Source of the DNA: Cellulomonas sp. Y8
GTDB taxonomy: Bacteria > Actinomycetota > Actinomycetes > Actinomycetales > Cellulomonadaceae
Length of the DNA stretch: 64,000 nt
Direction: 5' to 3'
Assembly: GCF_008033115.1 (NCBI RefSeq)
Contig: NZ_CP041203.1
Span: 2,976,001 to 3,040,000 of the forward strand
Positions 16,669 to 25,775 of the stretch are shown here, piece after piece. The position numbers and the translations under genes are program-made. Below the pieces are notes generated by a model. That model was given only the letters and a program-made list of their open reading frames with translations. It did not search any database and had not been told where the DNA came from. Each line of letters starts with the position of its first letter. Position 1 is the first letter of the stretch.

Positions 16669-16951
16669 TGCCCAGCACGAACCCGAAGTCGTACCAGTTC
16701 CCCGAGTTGAACACCTCGTACGGCGAGACGGTCCGGGTGAACAGCGACACGATCCAGGTGACCGGCAGGATGATCCCGTGCCAGAGCCCGAGCCAGAACC
16801 CGGCGGGCTCCTCGGCCCCGGGCGGCGCCTGACCGACGTCGGGGTTCACACCCGCGGCGCAGGCGGCGAGCAGCAGCACGGTCGCAGCGGCGACCCCGAC
16901 GGCGAGAGCGATCCGGGTGCGCGGCCTGCGGCGGGTCTCCATGCCGGTCAT
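16616..16951 (-). CDS. Small lipoprotein/membrane protein with conserved NSGNWYDFGF tail (111 aa)
   Basis: Signal segment IALAVGVAAATVLLLAAC gives a lipobox with Cys 31. A short linker leads to a hydrophobic region WLGLWHGIILPVTWIVSLF and FNSGNWYDFGFVLGITIVFGGPF, which looks like two further membrane helices. This arrangement occurs in a widespread uncharacterised family. ATG 16951 is chosen; ATG 16942 is in frame. Its 3' end overlaps the EamA gene. Confidence 0.75.
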   Translation of the reverse strand: MTGMETRRRPRTRIALAVGVAAATVLLLAACAAGVNPDVGQAPPGAEEPAGFWLGLWHGIILPVTWIVSLFTRTVSPYEVFNSGNWYDFGFVLGITIVFGGPFGAGRARRR

Positions 16952-17172
16952 CGTGGCAGCACCCCTCGCAGCCTGGCCACGCGCGAGGTCGTCGATTGCG
17001 CCCGAGGTCGCCGGTTGCGCCACCCCCTCGGCGGCCGGAACCGCCGACCTCGGCGGGGGATCGCCGGGGTCCTGGCCAGGGAGGCGCACCGGCGGGCGGG
17101 ACTGGCTCTCGTGCACCCCGACGTCCGCCCCCCAGTTCGCGTCCGCCGGGCGTCACCGTGTACACAGTGCGT

Positions 17173-17421
17173 ATGAGCGGGGTCCTGGTCTACGCCGACA
17201 AGATCGACGAGAACGCGGCGGAGGTCCGCTACGAGGTCCGCCGCGACCAGCCGGACGGCCAGGTCGACGGCGTCCTGGTGATCGAGACCTCGGGCGACCG
17301 GAACACCTGGCACGTCGAGGGCAGGAACGCGTCCAGCGCGCTCGCCGGCCTGGTCGTCGGCCGCGCGGTCCGGCACCGCGGCGAGCAGGGCGCGTGGCCC
17401 GACCGGGTCGCGCAGCAGTAG
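17173..17421 (+). CDS. Small hypothetical protein (82 aa)
   Basis: Soluble 82-residue protein of beta-strand character (VLVYADKIDENAAEVRYEVRRDQPDGQVDGVLVIE... DRNTWHVEG) with a short helical tail. No family recognised. The ATG at 17173 is the first in the frame after a 220-bp gap. It is convergent with the SNF2 gene. Confidence 0.6.
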   Translation: MSGVLVYADKIDENAAEVRYEVRRDQPDGQVDGVLVIETSGDRNTWHVEGRNASSALAGLVVGRAVRHRGEQGAWPDRVAQQ

Positions 17422-17428
17422 CGCAGCC

Positions 17429-19669
17429 CTACTCCGGGGCGGCCGCCAGCTCGTCCCACACCGGGCCGTAGCCGAGGCGCGCCTGCTCCATCGCGACGAC
17501 CTCGCGCGCCAGCCCCGCCTCGGTCACGTCGACCGCCGCGACGGCCGCCGCCGCGACCGAGGACTCCCGCACGTAGGCGTCGAAGACGCGCCGCTTGCCG
17601 GCCAGCAGCTCGACGATCCGCTCGTCCACGCCGTCCTCGGCGAGCAGCCGGTGCGCGACGACCGCCCGCACCTGGCCCATCCGGTGCAGCCGGGCGACCG
17701 CCTGCGACTCCGCGGACGGAGTGAGCTGCGGCTCGCAGAGCACCGCCACGGACGCGGCCTGGAGGTTCAGCCCGACGCCGCCGACGGTGATCTGGGCGAC
17801 CAGCACGCCGTCGCGGGGCCCGGCTGAGAACGCGTCGATGACGGCCTGGCGCTCGTCGGCCGGCACGTCCCCGGTCAGCGGCCCGAACACGCGGGGGGCG
17901 CCGGGCCCGGCCCCCAGCGCCCCGGCGACCACGTCCAGCACGTCCCGGAAGTACGAGAACACGACGGTGCGCTGCCCGTTGGCCCCCGCCTCGGCGACGA
18001 CCTCGCGCAGCCGGCCGAGCTTGGTCGACTCGCCCGGGTCGGCCGTGAGCCAGGCCGCGCGCCGCATCGCCATGAAGTTCCCGCTCGCCACCGCGGCCCG
18101 GTAGACCTCCTCGCCGGCGGGGGACAGGTCCTCCCACTCGTCGACCAGCACCAGGTCGGGCAGCTCGACCAGCACGTCCGCCTGGTTGCGCCGCAGGTAG
18201 ACCGGGGCGACGTCCCGGCGGAAGGTGTCGGCGCCGACGAGGCCCAGGTGCCGGGGGAGCGACCCCGCGAGGTCCGGGTCGAGCAGCCGCACGAGCGCGA
18301 CGAAGTCGTCGATCCGGTTGTCCATCGGCGTGCCGGTCAGCAGCAGCACCCGCCACACCGCCGCGGCCCAGGCCGCCACCGCGCGGGACCGCCGCGCCTC
18401 CGGGTTCTTGACGTAGTGCGCCTCGTCGACGACCAGCATCGCCACCCCGCCACCGTCGAGCGGCACGTGCGGCAGGCCCTCGAACGTCGTCACCCCGATC
18501 CCGCCCTCGGCGTGCCAGCGGGCGATCGCCGCGGCGCGGTCCGGGCCGTGCAGGCGGTGCCCGGTCAGCGTGGTCTTCGCGTCGATCTCGCGGAGCCAGT
18601 TCACCAGCACGCCGGCGGGGCAGACGACGAGGAACCGCCGCTCGCCGCCGGCCGCCAGGTGCGCGATCGCGGCGAGCGCCTGCACCGTCTTGCCGAGGCC
18701 CATCTCGTCGCCGAGCAGCGCCCGGCCCTGGTTCAGCGCGAACCGCGCGCCGAACTCCTGGTACCCGCGCAGCGGGACCCGCACCGCGGACAGGTCCAGC
18801 GGGTGCGCGGCGACCCGCTCGGCGAGCTCGGCGGTGAGCAGGCCCCGGGCGGCGAGCACGTCCTGGGCGAGCGGCACGATCGCGCCGAGGACGCCGTACA
18901 GCTCGGCCGCACGGCGCTCGAACACCGCCCAGAGCGCCGGGCCGTCGGTGTCGGGGACGGCGCAGGCGGCGGCGAGCCGGTCGATCGTCGCGGCCAGGCC
19001 GCCCGCGTCGAGCGTGGCGTCCCAGCCCGCCAGGGCCGCCAGAGCCCGGCGCGCGCGGTCCTTCATCGCCCGCCGGGACAGCGCGAACCGCAGCCGGCCC
19101 GCAGCGGGGGCGGCCGACGCCGCGTGCACCGGCACCGCCGACGCGTAGCCGGTCAGCGTCTCGCGGTGCGGCTCGACGAGCGGGCGCAGCCGGAGCAGCC
19201 GGTCGAGGAGCCGCAGCACCTCGGCCGTGGTCGCGGTGTCGGGGCGGCCGGACCGGTCGACCTCCAGGCGCACCGGCACCCCGGCCCGGACCGCCTCGGC
19301 GAGCTGGTCGACCGCGGCGACGACGCTGCGGGCGGTCTGCGTGCCGACGCCGGGGACCTCGTCCAGCGCCTCCGCGGGCACCCCGAGCAGGTCGGCGGCC
19401 GTGGCGTACCCGGCGTCCGTCAGGGCCCGCAGCCGCAGGTTCCGGTCGGTCATCGCGCCGAGCTGCTCGACGGGGACGACGCCCAGCTCGGCGCGGACGC
19501 GCTGCTCGCGGTCGGCCTCGACCAGCGCGGCCACCCGAACGGTCGCGCCGTCGACGTGGTCGAGCACCGCGCGGGCGCGGTCGGCCAGGGCGCCGTGCCG
19601 GGCCAGCAGATCCCGCGCGGCGGCGCCGGGCTCGACCGGGGCCGGCTCGGCGAGGGGCGCGGTGCTCAT
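17429..19669 (-). CDS. SNF2-family DEAD/DEAH-box ATPase with N-terminal helix-hairpin-helix (746 aa)
   Basis: DNA-translocating ATPase. A helix-hairpin-helix (LLGVPAEALDEVPGVGTQTARSVV) lies at residues 94-117. Walker A is GDEMGLGKT at 320-328, followed by VVDEAHYVKN (DEAH, 415-418) and LLLTGTPMDN. The helicase C part has VGGVGLNLQAASVAV and QAVARLHRMGQ (motifs V and VI). All catalytic motifs are intact, in contrast to the protein at 29.8 kb. A much longer open frame upstream is not protein-like. The ATG overlaps the stop of an upstream lipoprotein gene by 4 bp. Confidence 0.92.
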   Translation of the reverse strand: MSTAPLAEPAPVEPGAAARDLLARHGALADRARAVLDHVDGATVRVAALVEADREQRVRAELGVVPVEQLGAMTDRNLRLRALTDAGYATAADLLGVPAEALDEVPGVGTQTARSVVAAVDQLAEAVRAGVPVRLEVDRSGRPDTATTAEVLRLLDRLLRLRPLVEPHRETLTGYASAVPVHAASAAPAAGRLRFALSRRAMKDRARRALAALAGWDATLDAGGLAATIDRLAAACAVPDTDGPALWAVFERRAAELYGVLGAIVPLAQDVLAARGLLTAELAERVAAHPLDLSAVRVPLRGYQEFGARFALNQGRALLGDEMGLGKTVQALAAIAHLAAGGERRFLVVCPAGVLVNWLREIDAKTTLTGHRLHGPDRAAAIARWHAEGGIGVTTFEGLPHVPLDGGGVAMLVVDEAHYVKNPEARRSRAVAAWAAAVWRVLLLTGTPMDNRIDDFVALVRLLDPDLAGSLPRHLGLVGADTFRRDVAPVYLRRNQADVLVELPDLVLVDEWEDLSPAGEEVYRAAVASGNFMAMRRAAWLTADPGESTKLGRLREVVAEAGANGQRTVVFSYFRDVLDVVAGALGAGPGAPRVFGPLTGDVPADERQAVIDAFSAGPRDGVLVAQITVGGVGLNLQAASVAVLCEPQLTPSAESQAVARLHRMGQVRAVVAHRLLAEDGVDERIVELLAGKRRVFDAYVRESSVAAAAVAAVDVTEAGLAREVVAMEQARLGYGPVWDELAAAPE

Positions 19670-20121
19670 CGCCCGCGATGCCACGGCGCGGGCGTCGGGC
19701 TCGCCGTCGGGCTCGGCGCCGCCCCGGTCACCCGCACGGTCAGCAGGTCGCACTGCACCGGCGCCGACTCCGCGCACCGGGCCTCCGGCGCCAGCCACAC
19801 CTCGACCCGGTCGCCGTCGCGCAGCTCGGCCACCGTCGCCTGCGAGCCGTCGGCGGCGAGCACGGACGGCTCCGCACCCAGCCCGGCGAGCGCCATCCCC
19901 TCGAAGTACGGGTCCGACGCCGCGGTGAGCGCCCCGCCCGCGACCACCCCGGTGACGTCCGGCGTCGGCTGCCCGCCCAGGTGCTCGGACGCGGACGGCG
20001 CGGGTGCGGCGGGGGTACCGGTGGGGGAGCCGGCGGGGCCGCAGCCGGCGACGAGGCCGGTCACGGCGGCGATCACCGCGGTCCCGAGCAGGGCGACGGC
20101 GGGTCGGCGGGCGGCGGGCAC
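19666..20121 (-). CDS. Lipoprotein (151 aa)
   Basis: Signal peptide with lipobox GLVAGC (Cys 27), a Pro/Ala/Ser linker, then a small domain (VTGVVAGGALTAASDPYFEGMALAGLGAEPSVLAADGSQATVAELRDGDRVEVWL) that looks like a beta-barrel OB-type fold with two cysteines. Function unknown. The 4-bp overlap with the SNF2 gene suggests a shared transcript, an odd pairing. Confidence 0.75.
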   Translation of the reverse strand: MPAARRPAVALLGTAVIAAVTGLVAGCGPAGSPTGTPAAPAPSASEHLGGQPTPDVTGVVAGGALTAASDPYFEGMALAGLGAEPSVLAADGSQATVAELRDGDRVEVWLAPEARCAESAPVQCDLLTVRVTGAAPSPTASPTPAPWHRGR

Positions 20122-20236
20122 GGACCGATCGTCGCACCGATCCGCGCGGCCGGGGAACCGCGTGCCGCCCCCAGATGCGGCATCGTCCCGCAGTCCGCAG
20201 GCTGAGGGTCACCGAATCGCCGAGAGGGGTACGTCG

Positions 20237-21385
20237 ATGCGCGCCATGGTGTACCGCGGGCCGTACAAGGTCCGCGTGGAGGAGAAGGACGTCCCGAGGA
20301 TCGAGCATCCGAACGACGCGATCGTGAAGGTCGTGCGGGCCGCGATCTGCGGTTCCGACCTGCACCTCTACCACGGGATGATGCCTGACACCCGGATCGG
20401 CCACACGTTCGGCCACGAGTTCATCGGGGTGGTCGAGCAGGTCGGCTCGTCGGTGCAGAACCTGCAGGTCGGCGACCGCGTGATGGTGCCGTTCAACATC
20501 TACTGCGGGACGTGCTTCTTCTGCGCCCGCGGCCTGTACTCGAACTGCCACAACGTGAACCCGAACGCGACGGCTGTCGGCGGCATCTACGGGTACTCCC
20601 ACACGACCGGCGGCTACGACGGCGGCCAGGCGCAGTACGTGCGCGTGCCCTTCGCCGACGTCGGCCCGGAGAAGATCCCGGACTGGCTGGACGACGAGGA
20701 CGCGCTGCTGATGACCGACGCGCTGTCCACCGGCTACTTCGGCGCGCAGCTCGCGGACATCCGCGAGGGCGACACGGTCGCGGTGCTCGGGGCGGGACCG
20801 GTCGGGCTGTTCGCGGCGCGGTCGGCCTGGCTGATGGGCGCCGGGCGGGTGGTCGTCATCGACCAGCTCGACTACCGGCTCGAGAAGGCGAAGGAGTTCG
20901 CCCACGCCGAGACCCGCAACTACGCGGAGTACCGGGACATCGTCGTCGAGATGAAGTACGCCACCGACGGCCTCGGGTTCGACCGCGTCATCGAGGCGGT
21001 CGGCGCGGAGGCGGACGGCAACCTGATCCAGCACGTCACCGCGGCCAAGCTCAAGCTGCAGGGCGGGTCGCCGGTCGCGCTGAACTGGGCGATCGACGGC
21101 GTCCGCAAGGGCGGCACCGTCTCCGTGATGGGCGCCTACGGCCCGATCTTCTCCGCCGTGAAGTTCGGCGACGCGATGAACAAGGGCCTGACGCTGCGGA
21201 TGAACCAGGCGCCGGTGGCCCGGCAGTGGCCGCGGCTGCTCGAGCACATCCGGAACGGCTACCTCAAGCCGTCGGACATCATCACGCACCGCATCCCGCT
21301 CGAGCACATCGCCGAGGGCTACCACCTGATGTCGTCGAAGCTCGACGGCATGATCAAGCCGGTCATCATCCCGGACGAGGACTGA
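20237..21385 (+). CDS. Zinc-dependent alcohol dehydrogenase, formaldehyde-dehydrogenase-like (382 aa)
   Basis: Medium-chain dehydrogenase. Catalytic zinc ligands are Cys 38 (AAICGSDLHLYHG) and His 60/Glu 61 (GHTFGHEFIG). Structural zinc cysteines are at 90, 93, 96 and 104 (CGTCFFCARGLYSNC). The NAD fold motif is VLGAGPVGLFAARSA. The length and the GGIYGYSHTTGGYDGGQAQYVRVPFADVGPEKIPD segment fit the glutathione-independent formaldehyde dehydrogenase-like branch. Substrate cannot be fixed. GAGAGGGG precedes the ATG. It is followed 12 bp later by an unknown gene. Confidence 0.92.
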   Translation: MRAMVYRGPYKVRVEEKDVPRIEHPNDAIVKVVRAAICGSDLHLYHGMMPDTRIGHTFGHEFIGVVEQVGSSVQNLQVGDRVMVPFNIYCGTCFFCARGLYSNCHNVNPNATAVGGIYGYSHTTGGYDGGQAQYVRVPFADVGPEKIPDWLDDEDALLMTDALSTGYFGAQLADIREGDTVAVLGAGPVGLFAARSAWLMGAGRVVVIDQLDYRLEKAKEFAHAETRNYAEYRDIVVEMKYATDGLGFDRVIEAVGAEADGNLIQHVTAAKLKLQGGSPVALNWAIDGVRKGGTVSVMGAYGPIFSAVKFGDAMNKGLTLRMNQAPVARQWPRLLEHIRNGYLKPSDIITHRIPLEHIAEGYHLMSSKLDGMIKPVIIPDED

Positions 21386-21397
21386 GGGGGCACGACC

Positions 21398-21958
21398 ATG
21401 CCGTACCGCGCCGAGAAGCCGCCGCTCGCGGAGACGCCGGAGCAGCTCCGCGCCCGCATCCCCGGCTGGGGTGCCGACCTCGACCCCGCCGACCGCCCGT
21501 CGTACCCGCGCGAGCGGACCGACCTCCCGACCGGTGCCCACTGGGACTTCCCGGAGCGCCAGCCGGAGCCGTATCCGCGGGAGCGGTCGATCGAGCACAC
21601 CCAGCTCCCGCCGGTGTTCGGCACCGCGCAGCCGCTGCACGGCCCCGCTGGGGCGATCCGGCGGTACGCCTACGACCGGTTCAGCGAGGGCCGCGCCGCG
21701 CACTGGCTGCTGCTGATCGCCGCCGACCGGGTCGAGTCGACGACCGAGCACCTGAAGTCGTTCGCGACGACCCGGCCCGACAACCCGATCACGCAGACCG
21801 GGATCCTGTCCGAGCCGCGCCGGCACCCGATCGCCTCGCGGCGGGGCCGGGTCGACGTCCGGCACCAGGTGCTGGACCCGCTGATCGTCGCGGGCCCGTG
21901 GATCGCGGGCGGCCTGGCGGCCGTCGCGGTGCTGCGCAAGGTGGCGAAGAGGGGCTGA
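21398..21958 (+). CDS. Hypothetical protein linked to the alcohol dehydrogenase (186 aa)
   Basis: Proline- and charge-rich N terminus (PPLAETPEQLRARIPGWGADLDPADRPSYPRERTDLP), a helical middle (AIRRYAYDRFSEGRAAHWLLLIAADRVES) and a short C-terminal hydrophobic helix (IVAGPWIAGGLAAVAVL). It probably associates with the membrane. An AGGGGG site precedes the ATG. The tight spacing suggests co-transcription with the dehydrogenase. No family recognised. Confidence 0.7.
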   Translation: MPYRAEKPPLAETPEQLRARIPGWGADLDPADRPSYPRERTDLPTGAHWDFPERQPEPYPRERSIEHTQLPPVFGTAQPLHGPAGAIRRYAYDRFSEGRAAHWLLLIAADRVESTTEHLKSFATTRPDNPITQTGILSEPRRHPIASRRGRVDVRHQVLDPLIVAGPWIAGGLAAVAVLRKVAKRG

Positions 21959-21959
21959 C

Positions 21960-21973
21960 GCCCCGACCGGGGC
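21960..21973. terminator. Hairpin between convergent genes
   Basis: GCCCCG-AC-CGGGGC, a 6-bp GC stem between the convergent stops at 21958 and 21988. There is no U tract, as is usual in high-GC actinobacteria. Could serve both directions. Confidence 0.4.
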
Positions 21974-21987
21974 CCACGCGACCGCGG

Positions 21988-23988
21988 TCAGGCCCCGGCG
22001 ACCGCCACCACGCACACGACGAGCCAAGCGAGGGCTGCCAGCACCGGGACCGTCGGCCGCCGCTCGACCGGTGGCACGGCCCCGTGAGGAGTGCGGAGCG
22101 GCTCGGCCCGGGCCGCGGCCGCCCGCCCCTCGATGCGCGCGCGGATCTCCGCCGGCGTCGCGCCGTCGCGGGTCAGCGGGAGCCCGCCGCCCCCGAGGGG
22201 CACGAGCATCGCGTTGCCGCCCGGCTCGTCGTCGTCGTACCGCACCACCAGCGCCTCGTCGTCCGCCGCGGTCCCGGTCACGCGCCTCCACGGCACCAGC
22301 GTGTCCAGCAGGAAGCCGCGGACGCGGAGCCCGCGCGGGCTCAGGTCGACGCGCGGCTGGCCCCACACGGAGACGGACCAGGCCAGGGCGACGAGGCCGA
22401 GCACGAGGCCCGCCGCCGTCCACCATGTGGCGTCGCCCCAGCGCGCCATCCCGCGCAGACCCCAGCCGGCGGGCAGCAGCGCGACCCACGGCAGCCACCG
22501 GCCCGCCCGGCGGCCCAGCTGCTCGACGGCGCGGTCCCTGCTGTCGGCGAACGCCCGCCACGCACCAGGCCGCTCTGCCACCGCGACCCGGCGCGGCCAG
22601 CGCCACCGCGGCGGGCGCAGCGGCCGCAGCGAGACGTACACGTCCGGGCCGACGCCGACCGCGACCGGGGCGTCGTCGCCGGCCAGGCCCATGAGCACCA
22701 CGGGGACGCCGGCGGCGCGCACCGGGTCGCCGGCCGGGGGCCGGAACGGGTCGTGCTCACCGGGCGGCTCGTCGTCGGCCCCGACCTCGCGCGCGAGGTC
22801 GAGCAGCTCCGCGTCGGAGAGCTCGGAGACCAGGACGCGGTGCTCGTCGTCGTCCTCGTCCTCGCGGTGCCATGCGTCGGCGGCGACGTCCCACGCCTTG
22901 TGCCCCTGCGGGTTGTCGGTGACGTCGTCGAAGTCGTCGCGCCCGTCGTCCGGGTCGTCGTCCGGGTCGTCGTCCGGTACGACCAGGACGAGCGCCGGCC
23001 CGGCGACCGGCACCAGGGCCGGAGCGGTCGCGAGCAGGTGCGTGACGTCGTCCACGGGGGTGAGCAGCGCCCCGCCCGCCCGGGGTGCGCCGTGCGCGAG
23101 CGCGACGACGGCCGGCTGCGGCTCGTCCAGCAGCGCGGCGAGGCGGGCCCGGCGCCGGCGCACCTGAACGAGCAGCAGCCCGCCGGTGAGCCCGCAGCCG
23201 ACGACGGGGATGAGCGCGGTCGACGCGTCGAACACGTCGTCGACGGCCTCCGCGCGCCCGGTCACGGGGTCGAACCGCAGCCGCACGGCGTCGCCCGGTG
23301 ACCGCTCCTGGTAGTTCACCGGCGCGTCGAACGCGCCCTCGTCCACCCGCACGGACATGGACAGCCCGTCCTCCGTCACCCGATCGACGACGCCCGCGGC
23401 CGTCTCCGCGCCGGCGCGGAACCGGGTCGCCGCCACGTGGTCGTGCACGAGCAGGACGGTCGCCGCCAGCCCGGCCGCGAGCAGCAGCACGCCCAGCGCG
23501 CCGCGGCCCCACCCGGTCCGCAGCAGGTCCGCGCGCACCGCGGGGTGCACCGGCGGCAGCGTCACCGTCGAGCTCCCGTCGCGGAGCACGGCCCGGGCGA
23601 GCGCCCGTCGCCGCACGGCGAGCAGCTGGTCCGCGACGGCCAGGACGCCGAGCGGCGCCGCGGCCGCCAGCCACAGCCCGCTCGGCCCGGCGAGCGCATC
23701 GGGGGCGAGCCCGCACACCGCGGTGCCCGCCGCCGTGAGGACGAGGGCCGTCGACGGGACCAGCCACACCAGCACGAGGCAGGCCAGCACCGCCGCCTGC
23801 GCCGTGCCCGTGAGGTAGTACGGCAGCGACTCGGCGGTCGCGGCGGGCACCGCGACGCCCGTGCCGGACAGCGACCCGACGACCGGCGTGAGCACGCTCA
23901 GCAGCACGGCCACCTGGACGAGGCCGGGCGGGACCCGGTCGGTGACCACGCCGGCGAGCGCGCGGGTGAGCAGGCGGTACGGCGGCAC
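21988..23988 (-). CDS. Large multi-pass membrane protein with acidic insert (666 aa)
   Basis: No family recognised. N-terminal hydrophobic helices (residues about 20-45, 60-85, 95-135), further helices near 165-190 and 270-290, a long cytosolic part, then helices near 515-560 and at the C terminus (VPVLAALAWLVVCVVAVAGA). A repeated acidic insert reads VPDDDPDDDPDDGRDDFDD. GTG 23988 is chosen because GAGGGAG lies just upstream; the frame is open to 24054 without a better start. Convergent with the gene at 21398. Confidence 0.7.
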   Translation of the reverse strand: MPPYRLLTRALAGVVTDRVPPGLVQVAVLLSVLTPVVGSLSGTGVAVPAATAESLPYYLTGTAQAAVLACLVLVWLVPSTALVLTAAGTAVCGLAPDALAGPSGLWLAAAAPLGVLAVADQLLAVRRRALARAVLRDGSSTVTLPPVHPAVRADLLRTGWGRGALGVLLLAAGLAATVLLVHDHVAATRFRAGAETAAGVVDRVTEDGLSMSVRVDEGAFDAPVNYQERSPGDAVRLRFDPVTGRAEAVDDVFDASTALIPVVGCGLTGGLLLVQVRRRRARLAALLDEPQPAVVALAHGAPRAGGALLTPVDDVTHLLATAPALVPVAGPALVLVVPDDDPDDDPDDGRDDFDDVTDNPQGHKAWDVAADAWHREDEDDDEHRVLVSELSDAELLDLAREVGADDEPPGEHDPFRPPAGDPVRAAGVPVVLMGLAGDDAPVAVGVGPDVYVSLRPLRPPRWRWPRRVAVAERPGAWRAFADSRDRAVEQLGRRAGRWLPWVALLPAGWGLRGMARWGDATWWTAAGLVLGLVALAWSVSVWGQPRVDLSPRGLRVRGFLLDTLVPWRRVTGTAADDEALVVRYDDDEPGGNAMLVPLGGGGLPLTRDGATPAEIRARIEGRAAAARAEPLRTPHGAVPPVERRPTVPVLAALAWLVVCVVAVAGA

Positions 23989-24145
23989 GGGACTCCCTCG
24001 ACCCCGGCGCCGGCGGTGCGCGGCGCGATCGCCTGTCCATCGGCCCCGGCGCACCCGGTCTTGAGGGGACCGCGGCGCGGCGGTGGGCGGCCGCGCCCGA
24101 CGTACCCTGGGCGCGCCGGCACGACAGCGCGATCACGGGAGCGAC

Positions 24146-25138
24146 ATGACCAACCTCGAGGCCGTCGCCACCGAGCGCGTGTGCACCCCGGGCGGCGCGC
24201 CCGCGGCGGGGCTCCCCGCCGGGTTCGAGCTGCTCGAGCCCCGCGACGTCCCCCTCGGCGGCATCCGCGCGATGTCCGTCCGGCGCACGCTGCCGCAGCG
24301 CGCCCGGTCGTTCGTCGGCGCCTGGTGCTTCCTCGACCACTACGGCCCCGACGACGTCGCCGCGACCGGCGGGATGCGCGTCCCGCCGCACCCGCACACC
24401 GGCCTGCAGACGGTGTCCTGGCTGTTCTCGGGGGAGATCGAGCACCGCGACAGCCTCGGCACGCACTGCCTCGTCCGCCCGGGCGAGATGAACCTCATGA
24501 CCGCCGGCCGGGGCATCAGCCACTCCGAGGACTCGACCGACGCGACGACGGTGCTGCACGGCGTCCAGCTCTGGACCGTGCTGCCGGAGGCCGACCGGGG
24601 CGCGCCGCCCGCGTTCGAGCACCACGTCCCGCCGGTGGTCACCCTCGACGGCGGGGAGGCGCGCGTCTTCCTCGGCACGCTCGCCGGCTCGACGTCGCCG
24701 GTGCGCACGTTCAGCCCGCTGGTCGGGGCGGAGGTGCGGCTGAGGCCCGGCGCCGCGCACACGTTCGACGTGGACCCGGCGTTCGAGCACGCGGTCCTGG
24801 TCGACGCCGGGGCGCTCGCGGTCGACGGCGTCGCGGCCCCCGCGCACCACCTGCTGTACCGGGAGCCGGGCGCGACGACGCTCACCCTGACGTCGACCGG
24901 CGACACCGAGGCGCGGGTCCTGCTCATCGGCGGGCTGCCGCTGGGCGAGCAGATCGTCATGTGGTGGAACTTCATCGGACGGGACCACGACGAGGTCGTC
25001 GCGGCGCGGGCCCGGTGGCAGGCGGAGATCGCCGACCCGGCCGCGCCGGCACCCGGGTTCGGGCGCGTGCAGGGGCACCCGGCGGCGCCGCTGCCGGCGC
25101 CGCCGATGCCGGAGCTCCGGCTGCGGCCGCGCGCCTGA
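24146..25138 (+). CDS. Pirin family protein (330 aa)
   Basis: Bicupin of the pirin/YhhW type. The N-terminal cupin has GAWCFLDHYGPDDV and VPPHPHTGLQTVSWLFSGEIEHRDSLG, which supply the HxH and His/Glu metal ligands, followed by GEMNLMTAGRGISHSE. The C-terminal pirin domain runs to GLPLGEQIVMWWNFIGRDHDEV. Family members include quercetin dioxygenases, but the physiological role is unknown. GGGAG precedes the ATG; a TACCCT -10-like hexamer is about 40 bases upstream. Confidence 0.92.
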   Translation: MTNLEAVATERVCTPGGAPAAGLPAGFELLEPRDVPLGGIRAMSVRRTLPQRARSFVGAWCFLDHYGPDDVAATGGMRVPPHPHTGLQTVSWLFSGEIEHRDSLGTHCLVRPGEMNLMTAGRGISHSEDSTDATTVLHGVQLWTVLPEADRGAPPAFEHHVPPVVTLDGGEARVFLGTLAGSTSPVRTFSPLVGAEVRLRPGAAHTFDVDPAFEHAVLVDAGALAVDGVAAPAHHLLYREPGATTLTLTSTGDTEARVLLIGGLPLGEQIVMWWNFIGRDHDEVVAARARWQAEIADPAAPAPGFGRVQGHPAAPLPAPPMPELRLRPRA

Positions 25139-25175
25139 CCCGGCGCGACCGCGGTCGCCGCGCTCGCCGCCGCCG

Positions 25176-25775
25176 TCAGGCGACCGGCATCGCGTCCGGG
25201 TCGCCGATGTGCCCGGGCGCGTTCGCCGCGAGCACCCGCTGCACGAACGCGCAGTACTCCGCCATGTAGTGCCGCAGGAACTGCGCGAGGGTGTCGTCGA
25301 GCAGCGTCCCGTCGTCGGCGAACGTGCCGGCCTCCACCTGCACGTAGACCTCGGGGGCGTTGAGCTGCGGCGCGTCGAGGAAGCTGAGCACGCTGCGCAT
25401 GGACGACTGCATCACCGCGGTGCCGATCTTGCCGATCGAGGCGCCGGCGATGCCGGTGGGCTTGCGGGCGAACGCGTTGGTGCCCCACGGCCGCGAGCCC
25501 CAGTCGATCGCGTTCTTCAGCGCGCCGGGGATGGAGCGGTTGTACTCCGGGGAGACGAACAGGATGCCGTCCGACTCGGTGATCGCCCGCTTGAGCTCCC
25601 GGGCCTCGGGCGGGTAGTCCGCGTCGTGGTCGGGGCTGTAGAGCGGGAGCCCGCCGATGGGGATCTCCCGGAACTCCAGCTGCTCGGGGGCGAGCGCGAC
25701 CAGGGCGTTCGCCAGGGTGCGGTTGATCGAGGTGCTCGACAGGCTGCCGACGAAGTAGCCGATGGTGTACGACAT
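25176..25775 (-). CDS. NADPH-dependent FMN reductase (199 aa)
   Basis: Flavodoxin-like reductase. GYFVGSLSSTSINRTLANAL is the FMN phosphate-binding loop, and DGILFVSPEYNRSIPGALKNAIDWGSRP is the family signature. It reduces FMN, quinones or azo/chromate compounds in related proteins; the substrate here is unknown. Convergent with pirin. Starts 293 bp from the divergent LuxR gene. Confidence 0.92.
   Translation of the reverse strand: MSYTIGYFVGSLSSTSINRTLANALVALAPEQLEFREIPIGGLPLYSPDHDADYPPEARELKRAITESDGILFVSPEYNRSIPGALKNAIDWGSRPWGTNAFARKPTGIAGASIGKIGTAVMQSSMRSVLSFLDAPQLNAPEVYVQVEAGTFADDGTLLDDTLAQFLRHYMAEYCAFVQRVLAANAPGHIGDPDAMPVA

Noticed and set aside
17429-22606. One 1725-residue minus-strand open frame
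   Set aside because: Only the part from 19669 down is protein-like (SNF2). The upstream part is the Arg/Gly-rich antisense of the lipoprotein, dehydrogenase and neighbouring genes.
22961-22990. Direct repeats GTCGTCCGG as a regulatory array
   Set aside because: They are codons for the acidic DDDPDDDPDD run in the large membrane protein and are explained by the amino acid repeat.
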